Under the pieces are notes generated by a model that was not told the DNA's origin, ran no database searches, and saw only the letters and a list, made by a program, of their open reading frames with translations. The position numbers and the translations under genes were made by a program. Positions 50,979-58,284 of a DNA stretch of 64,000 bases are shown here, piece after piece. Source of the stretch: Dietzia sp032248695 (GTDB taxonomy: Bacteria > Actinomycetota > Actinomycetes > Mycobacteriales > Mycobacteriaceae); assembly GCF_032248695.1 (NCBI RefSeq), contig NZ_JAVHXC010000005.1, forward strand, positions 62,001-126,000, given 5' to 3'. The first letter of the stretch is position 1. The number at the start of each line of letters is the position of its first letter.

Positions 50979-51739
50979 ACGGGCGCCGGTCGTCTCGCGT
51001 GGACGAGGTGCCCGAGGGGATCGTCCCTCAGGAGTTCGACGGGCACCCCGGTCTCCCGGCTCAGCGCCCGCAGCAGGCTCCCGCGACCCGAGTACCCGGC
51101 GGCGCGGGCTGCGCCCTCGGCGCTCGAGCCGCCCCGTAGGGAACGGATGGCACGGTTGAGCCGTCGGCGGGTGCGCCAGCGGTGGAACGACAGACCGGTC
51201 TCCGCCAGGAAGAGACGCTGAACCTGCCGCGTGCTGATCCCGGCACCGGCGCACAGGGAGGCCAGGGTGTCGGCCGTTCCGGTGGCCGCGGCAGCGATCT
51301 GCCGGGCCGTGGGGTGGACGGGAAGCGGCGCGGCGAACTCGTCGGTGTGCAGGTGGGCGAGGATCTCCTCGAGGCCGTCGGTGAACGGCGCGACCTGCTC
51401 ATCGGTGTACGGCTGGGCCGCGAGTCGGGCCAGCATGAGATGCGTGATCTCCGGGACCACCCCGAGCCTGCGGACCCGCTCCACCGGGCTGGCGCGGTGG
51501 GAGAGGAAGGGGCCGAGCGCGATCGAGTGCTCGTCCAGCTCGAGTGAGTGCGGCACCAGCGGGGCCAGGAGGACCGACGTGCGCGGCTCGAGGGTGATCG
51601 ACTCGCCGTCGACGCGGAGGTGACCGCGGCCCATCACCATGTGGACGAGATGGGGGACCTCGTGGACGTGCTCGGGGTGACCGACGAAGCGGACACGGTT
51701 CTCGGGGACGGCATCGGCGAGCTCGCGGCGAAATCCCAT
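50975..51739 (-). CDS. AraC-family transcriptional regulator with cupin sensor
   Basis: A 254-residue regulator. The N-terminal half is a cupin-like sensor (VPHLVHMVMGRGHLRVDGESITLEPRTSVLLAP), and the C-terminal half is an AraC double helix-turn-helix (about residues 155-245: LASLCAGAGISTRQVQRLFLAETGLSFHRWRTRRRLNRAI). ATG 51739 has GAGGAG upstream. It diverges from an iron-linked gene, with an IdeR-like box between. In C. glutamicum the AraC regulator RipA is likewise under DtxR control, so an iron role is plausible, but this protein's cupin could sense something else. Confidence 0.87.
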   Translation of the reverse strand: MGFRRELADAVPENRVRFVGHPEHVHEVPHLVHMVMGRGHLRVDGESITLEPRTSVLLAPLVPHSLELDEHSIALGPFLSHRASPVERVRRLGVVPEITHLMLARLAAQPYTDEQVAPFTDGLEEILAHLHTDEFAAPLPVHPTARQIAAAATGTADTLASLCAGAGISTRQVQRLFLAETGLSFHRWRTRRRLNRAIRSLRGGSSAEGAARAAGYSGRGSLLRALSRETGVPVELLRDDPLGHLVHARRPAPV

Positions 51740-51846
51740 CGGGCTCCTCGGAGGCGGCCGCGGGACGAGAGCCCGGGCAGGAGAACATGTCGCATCCGGA
51801 TCATAGCCGTGTCGCGTCCGGCGAGCCCTCGCCCGCGCCCTGCCTC

Positions 51847-51852
51847 TACCCT
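51847..51852 (+). promoter_or_regulatory. Possible -10 element upstream of SIP-methyltransferase gene
   Basis: TACCCT would start transcription near 51859, just before the IdeR-like box, which a bound repressor would then block. No clear -35 was seen. Confidence 0.4.
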
Positions 51853-51870
51853 TCATCGAGTGCCTGGTGG

Positions 51871-51884
51871 TTAGGCTCACCTCA
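51871..51884. promoter_or_regulatory. IdeR/DtxR iron box-like sequence
   Basis: TTAGGCTCACCTCA matches 12 of 14 positions of the core TTAGGCTAACCTAA and 14 of 19 of the full consensus. It lies between divergent AraC and siderophore-interacting genes. IdeR with Fe2+ would bind and repress when iron is plentiful. Confidence 0.6.
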
Positions 51885-51906
51885 CTGACTCGAAGCCGGA
51901 GGACCG

Positions 51907-51957
51907 ATGATCCGTACGACCCCTGCTGGGCGACCTCGTGGGGCGGGCCGCCGATGA
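51907..51957 (+). CDS. Candidate 16-codon leader peptide
   Basis: ATG 51907 follows a good Shine-Dalgarno (CGGAGGA, 51896-51902) and opens a short frame MIRTTPAGRPRGAGRR. Its TGA (51955-51957) overlaps the ATG of the main gene as ATGA. The main gene has no ribosome-binding site of its own, so ribosomes that translate this leader probably re-initiate on it. The peptide is basic and Arg-rich. Its reality and any regulatory role are inferred only from these signals. Confidence 0.45.
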   Translation: MIRTTPAGRPRGAGRR

Positions 51958-53666
51958 GCCGGCCCGACCTCCTCATCCACCCGTTGGTGGTCCGCACCGC
52001 CGTGGTGACGGACGTGCAGACCCTGCCGGGGCGCGTCCGTCGGGTCCGTCTGGGGGGCGAGCAGTTGCGGCCGTTCACGCGCGACGGCCTGGAGCACCCG
52101 GGTTTCGCGGCGCCGGGTTTCGACGACCACGTCAAGATCATCCTCGCCGCGGACGGTGACGTCGCGGCGGCGTTGCCGCGCCAGCATCCCGACGGGATCG
52201 AGTGGACGCCGTCGGAGCATCGTCTGACCCGGGACTACACCCCGCATGACGTGGACCCGGTGACCGGTGCGTTCTCGATCGACTTCGTGCTCCACGGGGA
52301 CGGGCCGGCCGCCCGCTGGGCGACCGCGGCGGAGCCGGGGGACACGTTGAGCTTCGCCGGGCCGAAGTCCTCGATGGTCCTCCCGGACGACGTGACCGCG
52401 ATCGTGCTCCTGGGGGACGACACGGCGATCCCCGCGATCCGGAGGTTCCTCACCGAGGTCACCGTGCCGGTGCCGGTGCACGTCGCCGTGGTGGTCGGCG
52501 ATGACGCGCCCCGTGACCTGCCCGCCGGGTCCGCGACGAGTGTCACGCTCGAGCGGCCGGGGGTGGCCGGGGCGGACACCTACGCGGCACTGTTCGACCG
52601 GATCAGCGCGGCGGAGGACCTGGGTGACCGCCCGTTCGTGTGGGCCGCCGGGGAATCCCGGGCGCTCCTCGCCCTGCGTCGACGGATCGGCCCCACGGTG
52701 GGGCGTGGGCACCGGAGCATCACGGGGTACTGGCACACGGACGAGGACGCCGCGGGGTCCCCGGGTCCCGCGCTGCCCGGCCTCCCGGTCGGGTGGTTCA
52801 TGGTCCGGGCGGCGCTGGAGCTGGGCCTGTTCGAGGCGGTACGCGGGGGTGCACTGTCGGCCGCGGAGCTGGGGGAGCGGATCGGCGCCGTGGGGGAGCT
52901 CGGGCCGCTTCTGGGCGGACTGGCCTCCCTCGCCCTGCTCGAGCCCGGGTCCGACGGGCGGTGGGCGCTCTCGGGTGCCGCGGAGGACCTGCTCGACGAC
53001 CCGCACGCGAGGGAGGAGTTCGCCGGACCCGAGGCCGACCGCGCGCTCGCCCTGCAGCACCTCGGTCGGTCTCTGCGTTCGGGCACGCCGGCGTGGGAGA
53101 TCGCGCACGGGGAGGCGTTCTCGGACTCACTGCGCAGGGATCCCGAGCTCGCGGACCATCTCGCCCATGAGTCCGGGTCGCTGGTGTACCTGCAGCACGG
53201 TCTCGTGCGTGTCCTGCGGTCCCTCGGGACCGGGGACGTCGTGGTCGTGGGGCCGGGGGCGCGTCTGGTCGAGGACCTCGCCCGCCGACACGGGCTCACG
53301 ACGGTGCGTGCCGGGTCGGTGGGGGACGGTGCCGGGGGCGGCGGGGGCCGGGCGACGGTCGCCGTGTCGGCAATGCTGCTCGGGCATCTCGATGACGACG
53401 CGGCGTGTGCCCATCTCCGTGGCCTGGCGGACCTGGCCCCGCGGCTGGTCGTGATCGACGCGAGCGCTCCCGACGGGCTCTCCCCGGCCGCGGCGGAAGA
53501 GACCGTCCTGCAGTTCGCGGTCACGGCGGCCGCACCGCGGTCGCCGGAGCGCGTGGCCGAGCTGGCGGCGGCGGGTGGGTGGACGAGCATCTCGCACCGC
53601 GGCATCGGCTGGGGGGTCGTCGCGGCCGAGTTCGCACTCGCGGCCGGGCCCGGCCCGGCCACCTGA
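51954..53666 (+). CDS. Siderophore-interacting protein fused to methyltransferase-like domain
   Basis: A 570-residue two-part protein. Residues 1 to about 275 are a siderophore-interacting FAD reductase: RDYTPH (FAD motif), HGDGPAARWA, GDDTAIPAIRRFLTE, WAAGESRALLALRR, GYWHTDED. Residues about 285-570 resemble an O-methyltransferase with winged-helix dimerisation part (AALELGLFEAV, LSAAELGERIG, LLGGLASLALL) and a degenerate Rossmann part (VVVVGPGARLVEDLARR, AMLLGHLDDDAACAHLRGL). SIPs reduce ferric siderophores to free iron. The C-terminal half lacks a canonical GxGxG. ATG 51954 lies inside the leader-ORF stop; GTG 51939 and 51867 are weaker alternatives. An IdeR-like box lies upstream. Confidence 0.82.
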   Translation: MSRPDLLIHPLVVRTAVVTDVQTLPGRVRRVRLGGEQLRPFTRDGLEHPGFAAPGFDDHVKIILAADGDVAAALPRQHPDGIEWTPSEHRLTRDYTPHDVDPVTGAFSIDFVLHGDGPAARWATAAEPGDTLSFAGPKSSMVLPDDVTAIVLLGDDTAIPAIRRFLTEVTVPVPVHVAVVVGDDAPRDLPAGSATSVTLERPGVAGADTYAALFDRISAAEDLGDRPFVWAAGESRALLALRRRIGPTVGRGHRSITGYWHTDEDAAGSPGPALPGLPVGWFMVRAALELGLFEAVRGGALSAAELGERIGAVGELGPLLGGLASLALLEPGSDGRWALSGAAEDLLDDPHAREEFAGPEADRALALQHLGRSLRSGTPAWEIAHGEAFSDSLRRDPELADHLAHESGSLVYLQHGLVRVLRSLGTGDVVVVGPGARLVEDLARRHGLTTVRAGSVGDGAGGGGGRATVAVSAMLLGHLDDDAACAHLRGLADLAPRLVVIDASAPDGLSPAAAEETVLQFAVTAAAPRSPERVAELAAAGGWTSISHRGIGWGVVAAEFALAAGPGPAT

Positions 53667-53672
53667 CGTGCG

Positions 53673-55781
53673 TCAGGCGTTACGCAGGCGCTCCAGCGCG
53701 CCGATCACGACGTCGCGGTCGGTGGTCTGCCAGAACGGCGGCAGCGAGGCGCGTAGGTAGCCGCCGTACCGCGCGGTCACCAGGCGGGAGTCGAGCACGG
53801 CGACCACGCCGCGGTCCTCGGTGCGCCGGAGCAGGCGGCCGACGCCCTGGGCGAGCAGGAGGGCGGCGTGGTTACCGGCGACGGCGAGGAATCCGTTACC
53901 CCCGCGGGCCCCGACCGCACGCTGTCGCGCGGAGAGCAGGGGGTCGTCGGGCCGGGGGAACGGGATGCGGTCTATCACGACCAGGGACAGGGACCGCCCG
54001 GGGACGTCGACGCCCTGCCACAGCGAGAGCGTGCCGACGAGGGTGGTCTCCTCGTCGGCGGCGAACTGCGCGACGAGGTTGGCGGTGGAGTCCTCGCCCT
54101 GACACAACACCGGGGTGTCCAGCCGCTCGCGCAGCAGTTCGGCCGCCGCTTTCGCGGCGCGCATCGACGAGAAGAGGCCGAGCGTGCGCCCGCCGGCAGC
54201 GGTGATGAGGTCCACGAGTTCGTCCTCGGCGGCCGGGGAGGTGCCGTCGCGGCCGGGCGCGGGCAGGTGGGCGGCCACGTAGAGAATGCCGTTGCGGCGG
54301 TAGTCGAACGGGGAGCCCGCGTCGAGACCGGTCCAGCGCAGGGCACTCGCGTCGTCGTCGGACGGCGGCTCGAGCGCGACCGCGCTCGTCGTGTCCGGGC
54401 GGGCGGAGGACGCGGGCGGCAGACCCCAGGTGGCCGCGAGGCCGTCGAACTTCCCACCGGTGGTGAGGGTGGCCGAGGTGAGGATGACGGTCGACTCGGC
54501 GAACAGGCGCGTGCGCAGCAGCCCCGCGACGGACAGGGGCGCGACCCGCAGGATCCGGCCGCGTCGCTCCTCGACACTCATCCACACGATCTCGAGACGT
54601 TCCGTGACCGGCTTCTCGTAGGAGGAGAGCATGCGGTCGGCGGCGTCGGCGATCTCGTCGAGCGCGGCGAGGGTCTTCTGCCGGTCGGAGGCGCTCTGCG
54701 GGTCGTTGGCGGCCTCGCCGGGCTTGGGTCCGGGCACCGCGCTCCGGCAGTTCTCGGCGGTGTGGCGCACGGCGGCCAGGGCGAGGTCGGCGCCCTCGGG
54801 TAGGAGGTCCCACCGCCCCTCCGGGCAGATCTCGAGCAGGGTGGCCAGGCCCTCCCCGGCGGCGACCATGCGGTCCGCGGTCTGCTGGTCGACGAGCTTG
54901 GCCGCCCGGCGGGCGGCCTGGATGACGGCGGCCCCGGTGAGTTCGGCGGTGGTCACGCCCGTGACCCTGTCGGACAGTTCGTGGGCCTCGTCGATCACCA
55001 CGGCGTCGTGCTCGGGCAACACCGAGACATCGGTCATCGCGTCGATCGCGAGCAGGGCGTGGTTGGTCACCACGACGTCGGCCTGGCCGGCCTTCTGGCG
55101 GGCCAGTTCCGCGAAGCACTCTGTGAACTCGGGGCACACCTGTCCCAGGCATTCCCGGCTGGTGACGGACACCTGACGCCAGGCCGCGTCGGACACACCG
55201 CGGGGCAGGTCGTCGCGGTCGCCGGTGTCGGTCTCCTGGGCCCAGTCGTGCAGTCGCGCGATCTCCCGTCCCAGCCAGGAGCTGGGGCCGGTGTCGCGGG
55301 TGGAGGCCTGGCGGGGCGGGCGCGCGGCGGTCGACTCACCGCCGAGGGGGAGGTCGAAGAGCTCCTCGGTCTCGATCTCCTCGGGGTCGGCCTCGTCGAC
55401 CGGCCCGGTGCTCACCCGGTGCAGGCACAGGTAGTTGCCGCGCCCCTTGAGGATCGCGTGGGACGGGCTCACGCCGAGTTCGGGGCGCAGCGCGGCGGCC
55501 AGGCGGGGCAGGTCCCGGTCCACCAACTGGTTCTGCAGCGCGATGGTCGCCGTGGACACCACCACCGTGCCGCCCGTGGCGACGGCGTGGCGCAGGGAGG
55601 GCACCAGGTAGGCGAGGGACTTGCCGGTGCCGGTGCCGGCCTGCACGGCGAGGTGCTCGCCGGTGGCCAGGGCGTTGCCGACGGCCTCGGCCATGGCGAC
55701 CTGGCCCGACCGCTCGCTGCCGCCCAGGCTCTCGACCGCGGTGGCGAGCAGCTCGGAGACGGAGGGGAGCGAGTCGGTCAC
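53673..55781 (-). CDS. dinG: DinG-family ATP-dependent DNA helicase
   Basis: A 702-residue XPD/DinG-type helicase. Walker A is AGTGTGKS, motif II is DEAH (VIDEAHEL), and cysteines in NYLCLHR and ECLGQVCPEFTEC form the likely [4Fe-4S] cluster. The C-terminal motor includes GTLSLWQGVDVPG and the arginine finger region QGVGRLLRR. Length and neighbours (pncB, clpS) match Rv1329c. It probably unwinds forked or RNA-containing DNA during repair. GTG 55781 has a -10 six bases upstream. The stop lies six bases from the convergent SIP gene. Confidence 0.94.
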   Translation of the reverse strand: MTDSLPSVSELLATAVESLGGSERSGQVAMAEAVGNALATGEHLAVQAGTGTGKSLAYLVPSLRHAVATGGTVVVSTATIALQNQLVDRDLPRLAAALRPELGVSPSHAILKGRGNYLCLHRVSTGPVDEADPEEIETEELFDLPLGGESTAARPPRQASTRDTGPSSWLGREIARLHDWAQETDTGDRDDLPRGVSDAAWRQVSVTSRECLGQVCPEFTECFAELARQKAGQADVVVTNHALLAIDAMTDVSVLPEHDAVVIDEAHELSDRVTGVTTAELTGAAVIQAARRAAKLVDQQTADRMVAAGEGLATLLEICPEGRWDLLPEGADLALAAVRHTAENCRSAVPGPKPGEAANDPQSASDRQKTLAALDEIADAADRMLSSYEKPVTERLEIVWMSVEERRGRILRVAPLSVAGLLRTRLFAESTVILTSATLTTGGKFDGLAATWGLPPASSARPDTTSAVALEPPSDDDASALRWTGLDAGSPFDYRRNGILYVAAHLPAPGRDGTSPAAEDELVDLITAAGGRTLGLFSSMRAAKAAAELLRERLDTPVLCQGEDSTANLVAQFAADEETTLVGTLSLWQGVDVPGRSLSLVVIDRIPFPRPDDPLLSARQRAVGARGGNGFLAVAGNHAALLLAQGVGRLLRRTEDRGVVAVLDSRLVTARYGGYLRASLPPFWQTTDRDVVIGALERLRNA

Positions 55782-55787
55782 GCGGAT

Positions 55788-55793
55788 ACCCTA
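55788..55793 (-). promoter_or_regulatory. -10 element of dinG (leaderless)
   Basis: On the minus strand TAGGGT ends six bases before the GTG at 55781. An uninterrupted G11 run lies about 40 bases upstream of it. Confidence 0.55.
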
Positions 55794-55833
55794 GCGGCCC
55801 GCCCGGACACCGGACCCGCCCACCGGACCGGGC

Positions 55834-55844
55834 GGGGGGGGGGG
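55834..55844. repeat. Homopolymer of 11 G (minus strand: 11 C)
   Basis: Eleven consecutive G residues form the core of a longer G-rich stretch (55831-55858) in the 96-base gap between pncB and dinG. Such runs slip easily, so length may vary between cells or may reflect assembly error. Confidence 0.9.
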
Positions 55845-55877
55845 CGGCGGCGGGGGCGACCCGCGGGAGGGGCCGGG

Positions 55878-57227
55878 TCAGCGCGCGGCCGGGGGCACGA
55901 CGCGCACGGGGATCGCCGGGTCGCCCTCGCTGAGGGCGAGCCCCTCCCAGGGCAGCGAGACCATGACCGAGGCGTGGTGGGCGCGGGACTGCTCCAGGGT
56001 CGGCAGGTCCGGCACGGTCTCACCGCCCCGGACCAGTGGGACCATGAGTTCGCGCATCTCCAGTCCGTTCTCGTCCGGCGCCTCGGCGGACCACGGCAGC
56101 AGGACCTCCTCGACGGCGGTCCCGGTACGGCGGTGGAGGCGGATCGCGCGCTTGGCGCCGGGCAGCGATTCCTTGTGGGCGGAACGCTTGGCCACGGGGA
56201 TGCCGTCGACCTCGACGAGCTTGTAGACCATGCCCGCGGTGGGGGCGCCGGAGCCGGTGACGAGCCGGGTGCCGACCCCGTACACGTCGACGGGTTCGGC
56301 GCGCAGCGCGGCGATCGCGTACTCGTCGAGGTCGCCGGAGACGACGATGCGGGTGTTGTAGGCCCCGAGGGAGTCGAGCTGGTCGCGGACCTGGCGGGCG
56401 AGCACACCCAGGTCACCCGAGTCGATGCGGACGCCGCCCAGGTCCGGGCCGGCCACCTCGACCGCGGTCTGCACGCCGGCGGTGATGTCGTAGGTGTCCA
56501 CCAGCAGGGTGGTGCCCACGCCGAGGGACCGCACCTGGGAGCGGAACGCGGCGGCCTCGTCCGGCCCCTCCGGTCCGGTGTGCAGCAGGGTGAACGCGTG
56601 GGCCGAGGTGCCGGCCGAGGGCACCCCGTGGCGGCGGGTCGCCTCGACGTTGGAGGTGGCGTCGAAGCCGGTGAGGTAGGCGGCGCGGGCCGCGGCGACC
56701 GCGGCCTCCTCGTGGGTGCGCCGCGAGCCCATCTCGATGATGGGGCGACCGTCGGCGGCCCAGTTCATCCGCGCGGCGGCCGAGGCGATGGCGCTGTCGT
56801 GGTTGAGGACCGACAGGACGAGGGTCTCCAGCAGGACGCATTCGGCGAAGCCACCGCGGATGCCGAGGACGGGGGAGCCGGGGAAGAACAGCTCGCCCTC
56901 GGGGTAGCCGTCGACGTCGCCGGTGAAGCGGAAGTCGCGCAGCCAGGCGAGGGTCCGCTCGTCGAGCGAGTCCGCCAGCGCGTCGATCTCCTCGTCGCGG
57001 AACCGGAAGTCGGCGAGCCGTTCGATGAGTCGCCCGGTGCCGGCGACGACCCCGTACCGGCGGCCCGCGGGCAGACGGCGGGCGAACACCTCGAACACGC
57101 ACGGCCGGTCGGCGGTGCCGTCGGCGAGCGCCGCCTGGATCATGGTGAGCTCGTATTTGTCCGTGAGCAGGGCGGTGGACGGTCGCCCGGCGTCGGGCGT
57201 GACTGGGGGAGTGGTCGTCGAGGTCAC
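55878..57227 (-). CDS. pncB: Nicotinate phosphoribosyltransferase
   Basis: A 449-residue enzyme that converts nicotinate, PRPP and ATP to nicotinate mononucleotide in NAD salvage. Typical segments are TDKYELTMIQAAL at the start, the histidine-bearing region GTSAHAFTLLH, DTYD and GVRIDSGDLG, with LVTGSGAPT later. Length matches Rv1330c (448). GTG 57227 follows TAGAGT by seven bases, so the mRNA should be leaderless. It is divergent from clpS and lies upstream of dinG. Confidence 0.95.
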   Translation of the reverse strand: MTSTTTPPVTPDAGRPSTALLTDKYELTMIQAALADGTADRPCVFEVFARRLPAGRRYGVVAGTGRLIERLADFRFRDEEIDALADSLDERTLAWLRDFRFTGDVDGYPEGELFFPGSPVLGIRGGFAECVLLETLVLSVLNHDSAIASAAARMNWAADGRPIIEMGSRRTHEEAAVAAARAAYLTGFDATSNVEATRRHGVPSAGTSAHAFTLLHTGPEGPDEAAAFRSQVRSLGVGTTLLVDTYDITAGVQTAVEVAGPDLGGVRIDSGDLGVLARQVRDQLDSLGAYNTRIVVSGDLDEYAIAALRAEPVDVYGVGTRLVTGSGAPTAGMVYKLVEVDGIPVAKRSAHKESLPGAKRAIRLHRRTGTAVEEVLLPWSAEAPDENGLEMRELMVPLVRGGETVPDLPTLEQSRAHHASVMVSLPWEGLALSEGDPAIPVRVVPPAAR

Positions 57228-57234
57228 GGGCCCG

Positions 57235-57240
57235 ACTCTA
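57235..57240 (-). promoter_or_regulatory. -10 element of pncB (leaderless)
   Basis: On the minus strand TAGAGT ends seven bases before GTG 57227. It faces the clpS promoter; the two -10 elements are only 27 bases apart, so both promoters share their upstream DNA. Confidence 0.62.
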
Positions 57241-57267
57241 CGGCGTGGCCGACCCGGCGCGAATCCG

Positions 57268-57273
57268 TATCCT
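57268..57273 (+). promoter_or_regulatory. -10 element of clpS
   Basis: TATCCT ends seven bases before ATG 57281. The intervening GGGAGG could also act as a Shine-Dalgarno if transcription began earlier. Confidence 0.6.
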
Positions 57274-57280
57274 GGGAGGC

Positions 57281-57625
57281 ATGCACCCTGTGACGACACC
57301 GCTTGCGGCCGTCCGGTGGCTCGCCCCGGTGATGGCGATGCCGTCGGCCGTGCCCGTGGAGTCCACGGACGCGGACCTCGACGGCGGGGTGGACAACCCC
57401 TGGTTGACCGTCGTGTGGGACGACCCGGTGAACCTCATGAGCTACGTGACGTTCGTGTTCCAGCGGGTGTTCGGGTACAGCCGGGAGAAGGCCCACGAGT
57501 TGATGCTCAAGGTCCACAACGACGGGCGGGCGGTGGTGTCGTCCGGTAGTCGCGACAAGGTGGAGAACGACGTGCGCAAGCTGCAGGAGGCCGGGTTGTG
57601 GGCCACCATGCAGCGGGAGGCGTGA
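57281..57625 (+). CDS. clpS: ATP-dependent Clp protease adaptor ClpS
   Basis: A 114-residue adaptor that delivers N-degron proteins to the ClpC/ClpP protease. The conserved WLTVVWDDPVNLMSYVTFVF and HNDGRAVV segments are present. The N-terminal 40 residues are variable. ATG 57281 is supported by a TATCCT -10 and GGGAGG; an upstream GTG at 57245 would include the promoter region and is less likely. It begins a co-directional run with DUF2017, rhomboid, murI, the metallo-hydrolase, rph and rdgB genes. Confidence 0.95.
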   Translation: MHPVTTPLAAVRWLAPVMAMPSAVPVESTDADLDGGVDNPWLTVVWDDPVNLMSYVTFVFQRVFGYSREKAHELMLKVHNDGRAVVSSGSRDKVENDVRKLQEAGLWATMQREA

Positions 57626-57629
57626 GCCG

Positions 57630-58250
57630 GTGAAGGCCTGGCAGCGCAAGGGGTCCCTGGCCGGGCCGCGCATCAGGTCGGTCATGGAGAGCCACGAGGT
57701 GCAGATCCTGCACGCGCTCGTGTCGAACATCGTGGACATGCTCGAGCAGCGTCGCGACTCGGCGCCGCGGGACGAGCTGGCGGAACTCACCGGCATGCGC
57801 AGCGGACACTCCGAGCTCCCGGCCGAGGCGCCTCTGGCGCGGCTGCTGCCGGACTTCCACCGGCCGGAGACGGCCGATCGCCCGGACGGGTCGGACGCGG
57901 ACCGGGCGGCGGTCGCGCGCGCCCACAGCGCGGGCATGCGGATGCTCCACGAGCCGGCGATCATCGACGCCAAGCTCGACTGCGCGGGCGTGGTGCTGCG
58001 TTCGTTGCCGTCGCGCGGCGGGACGGTGTCGCTCACCCTCGACCAGGCGGGCGCGTGGATGCGCTGCCTCAACGACGTGCGGCTGGGACTGGGGGCCGTG
58101 TTGCTCGAGGCGGGGTCGACGAACGGCGAGCCCGCCACCGACATCCCCGAGTACGTGCCGGACGACGACCCCCGCTCGGCCCAGCTGGACGTGTACCACT
58201 GGCTGACCTTCATGCAGGACTCCCTGTGCAGCGCCCTGGACGGGCAGTGA
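57630..58250 (+). CDS. DUF2017 family protein
   Basis: A 206-residue actinobacterial protein of unknown function, conserved next to clpS (Rv1332). It is soluble and mostly helical, with conserved MESHEVQILHALVSNIVDML and a second helical block ending in VYHWLTFMQDSLCSAL. GTG 57630 lies four bases after the clpS stop, so the two are coupled. Partnership with the Clp system is suggested only by neighbourhood. Confidence 0.88.
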   Translation: MKAWQRKGSLAGPRIRSVMESHEVQILHALVSNIVDMLEQRRDSAPRDELAELTGMRSGHSELPAEAPLARLLPDFHRPETADRPDGSDADRAAVARAHSAGMRMLHEPAIIDAKLDCAGVVLRSLPSRGGTVSLTLDQAGAWMRCLNDVRLGLGAVLLEAGSTNGEPATDIPEYVPDDDPRSAQLDVYHWLTFMQDSLCSALDGQ

Positions 58251-58284
58251 GACGGGCTGTGAGACGGGCAGTGAGGAGAACATC

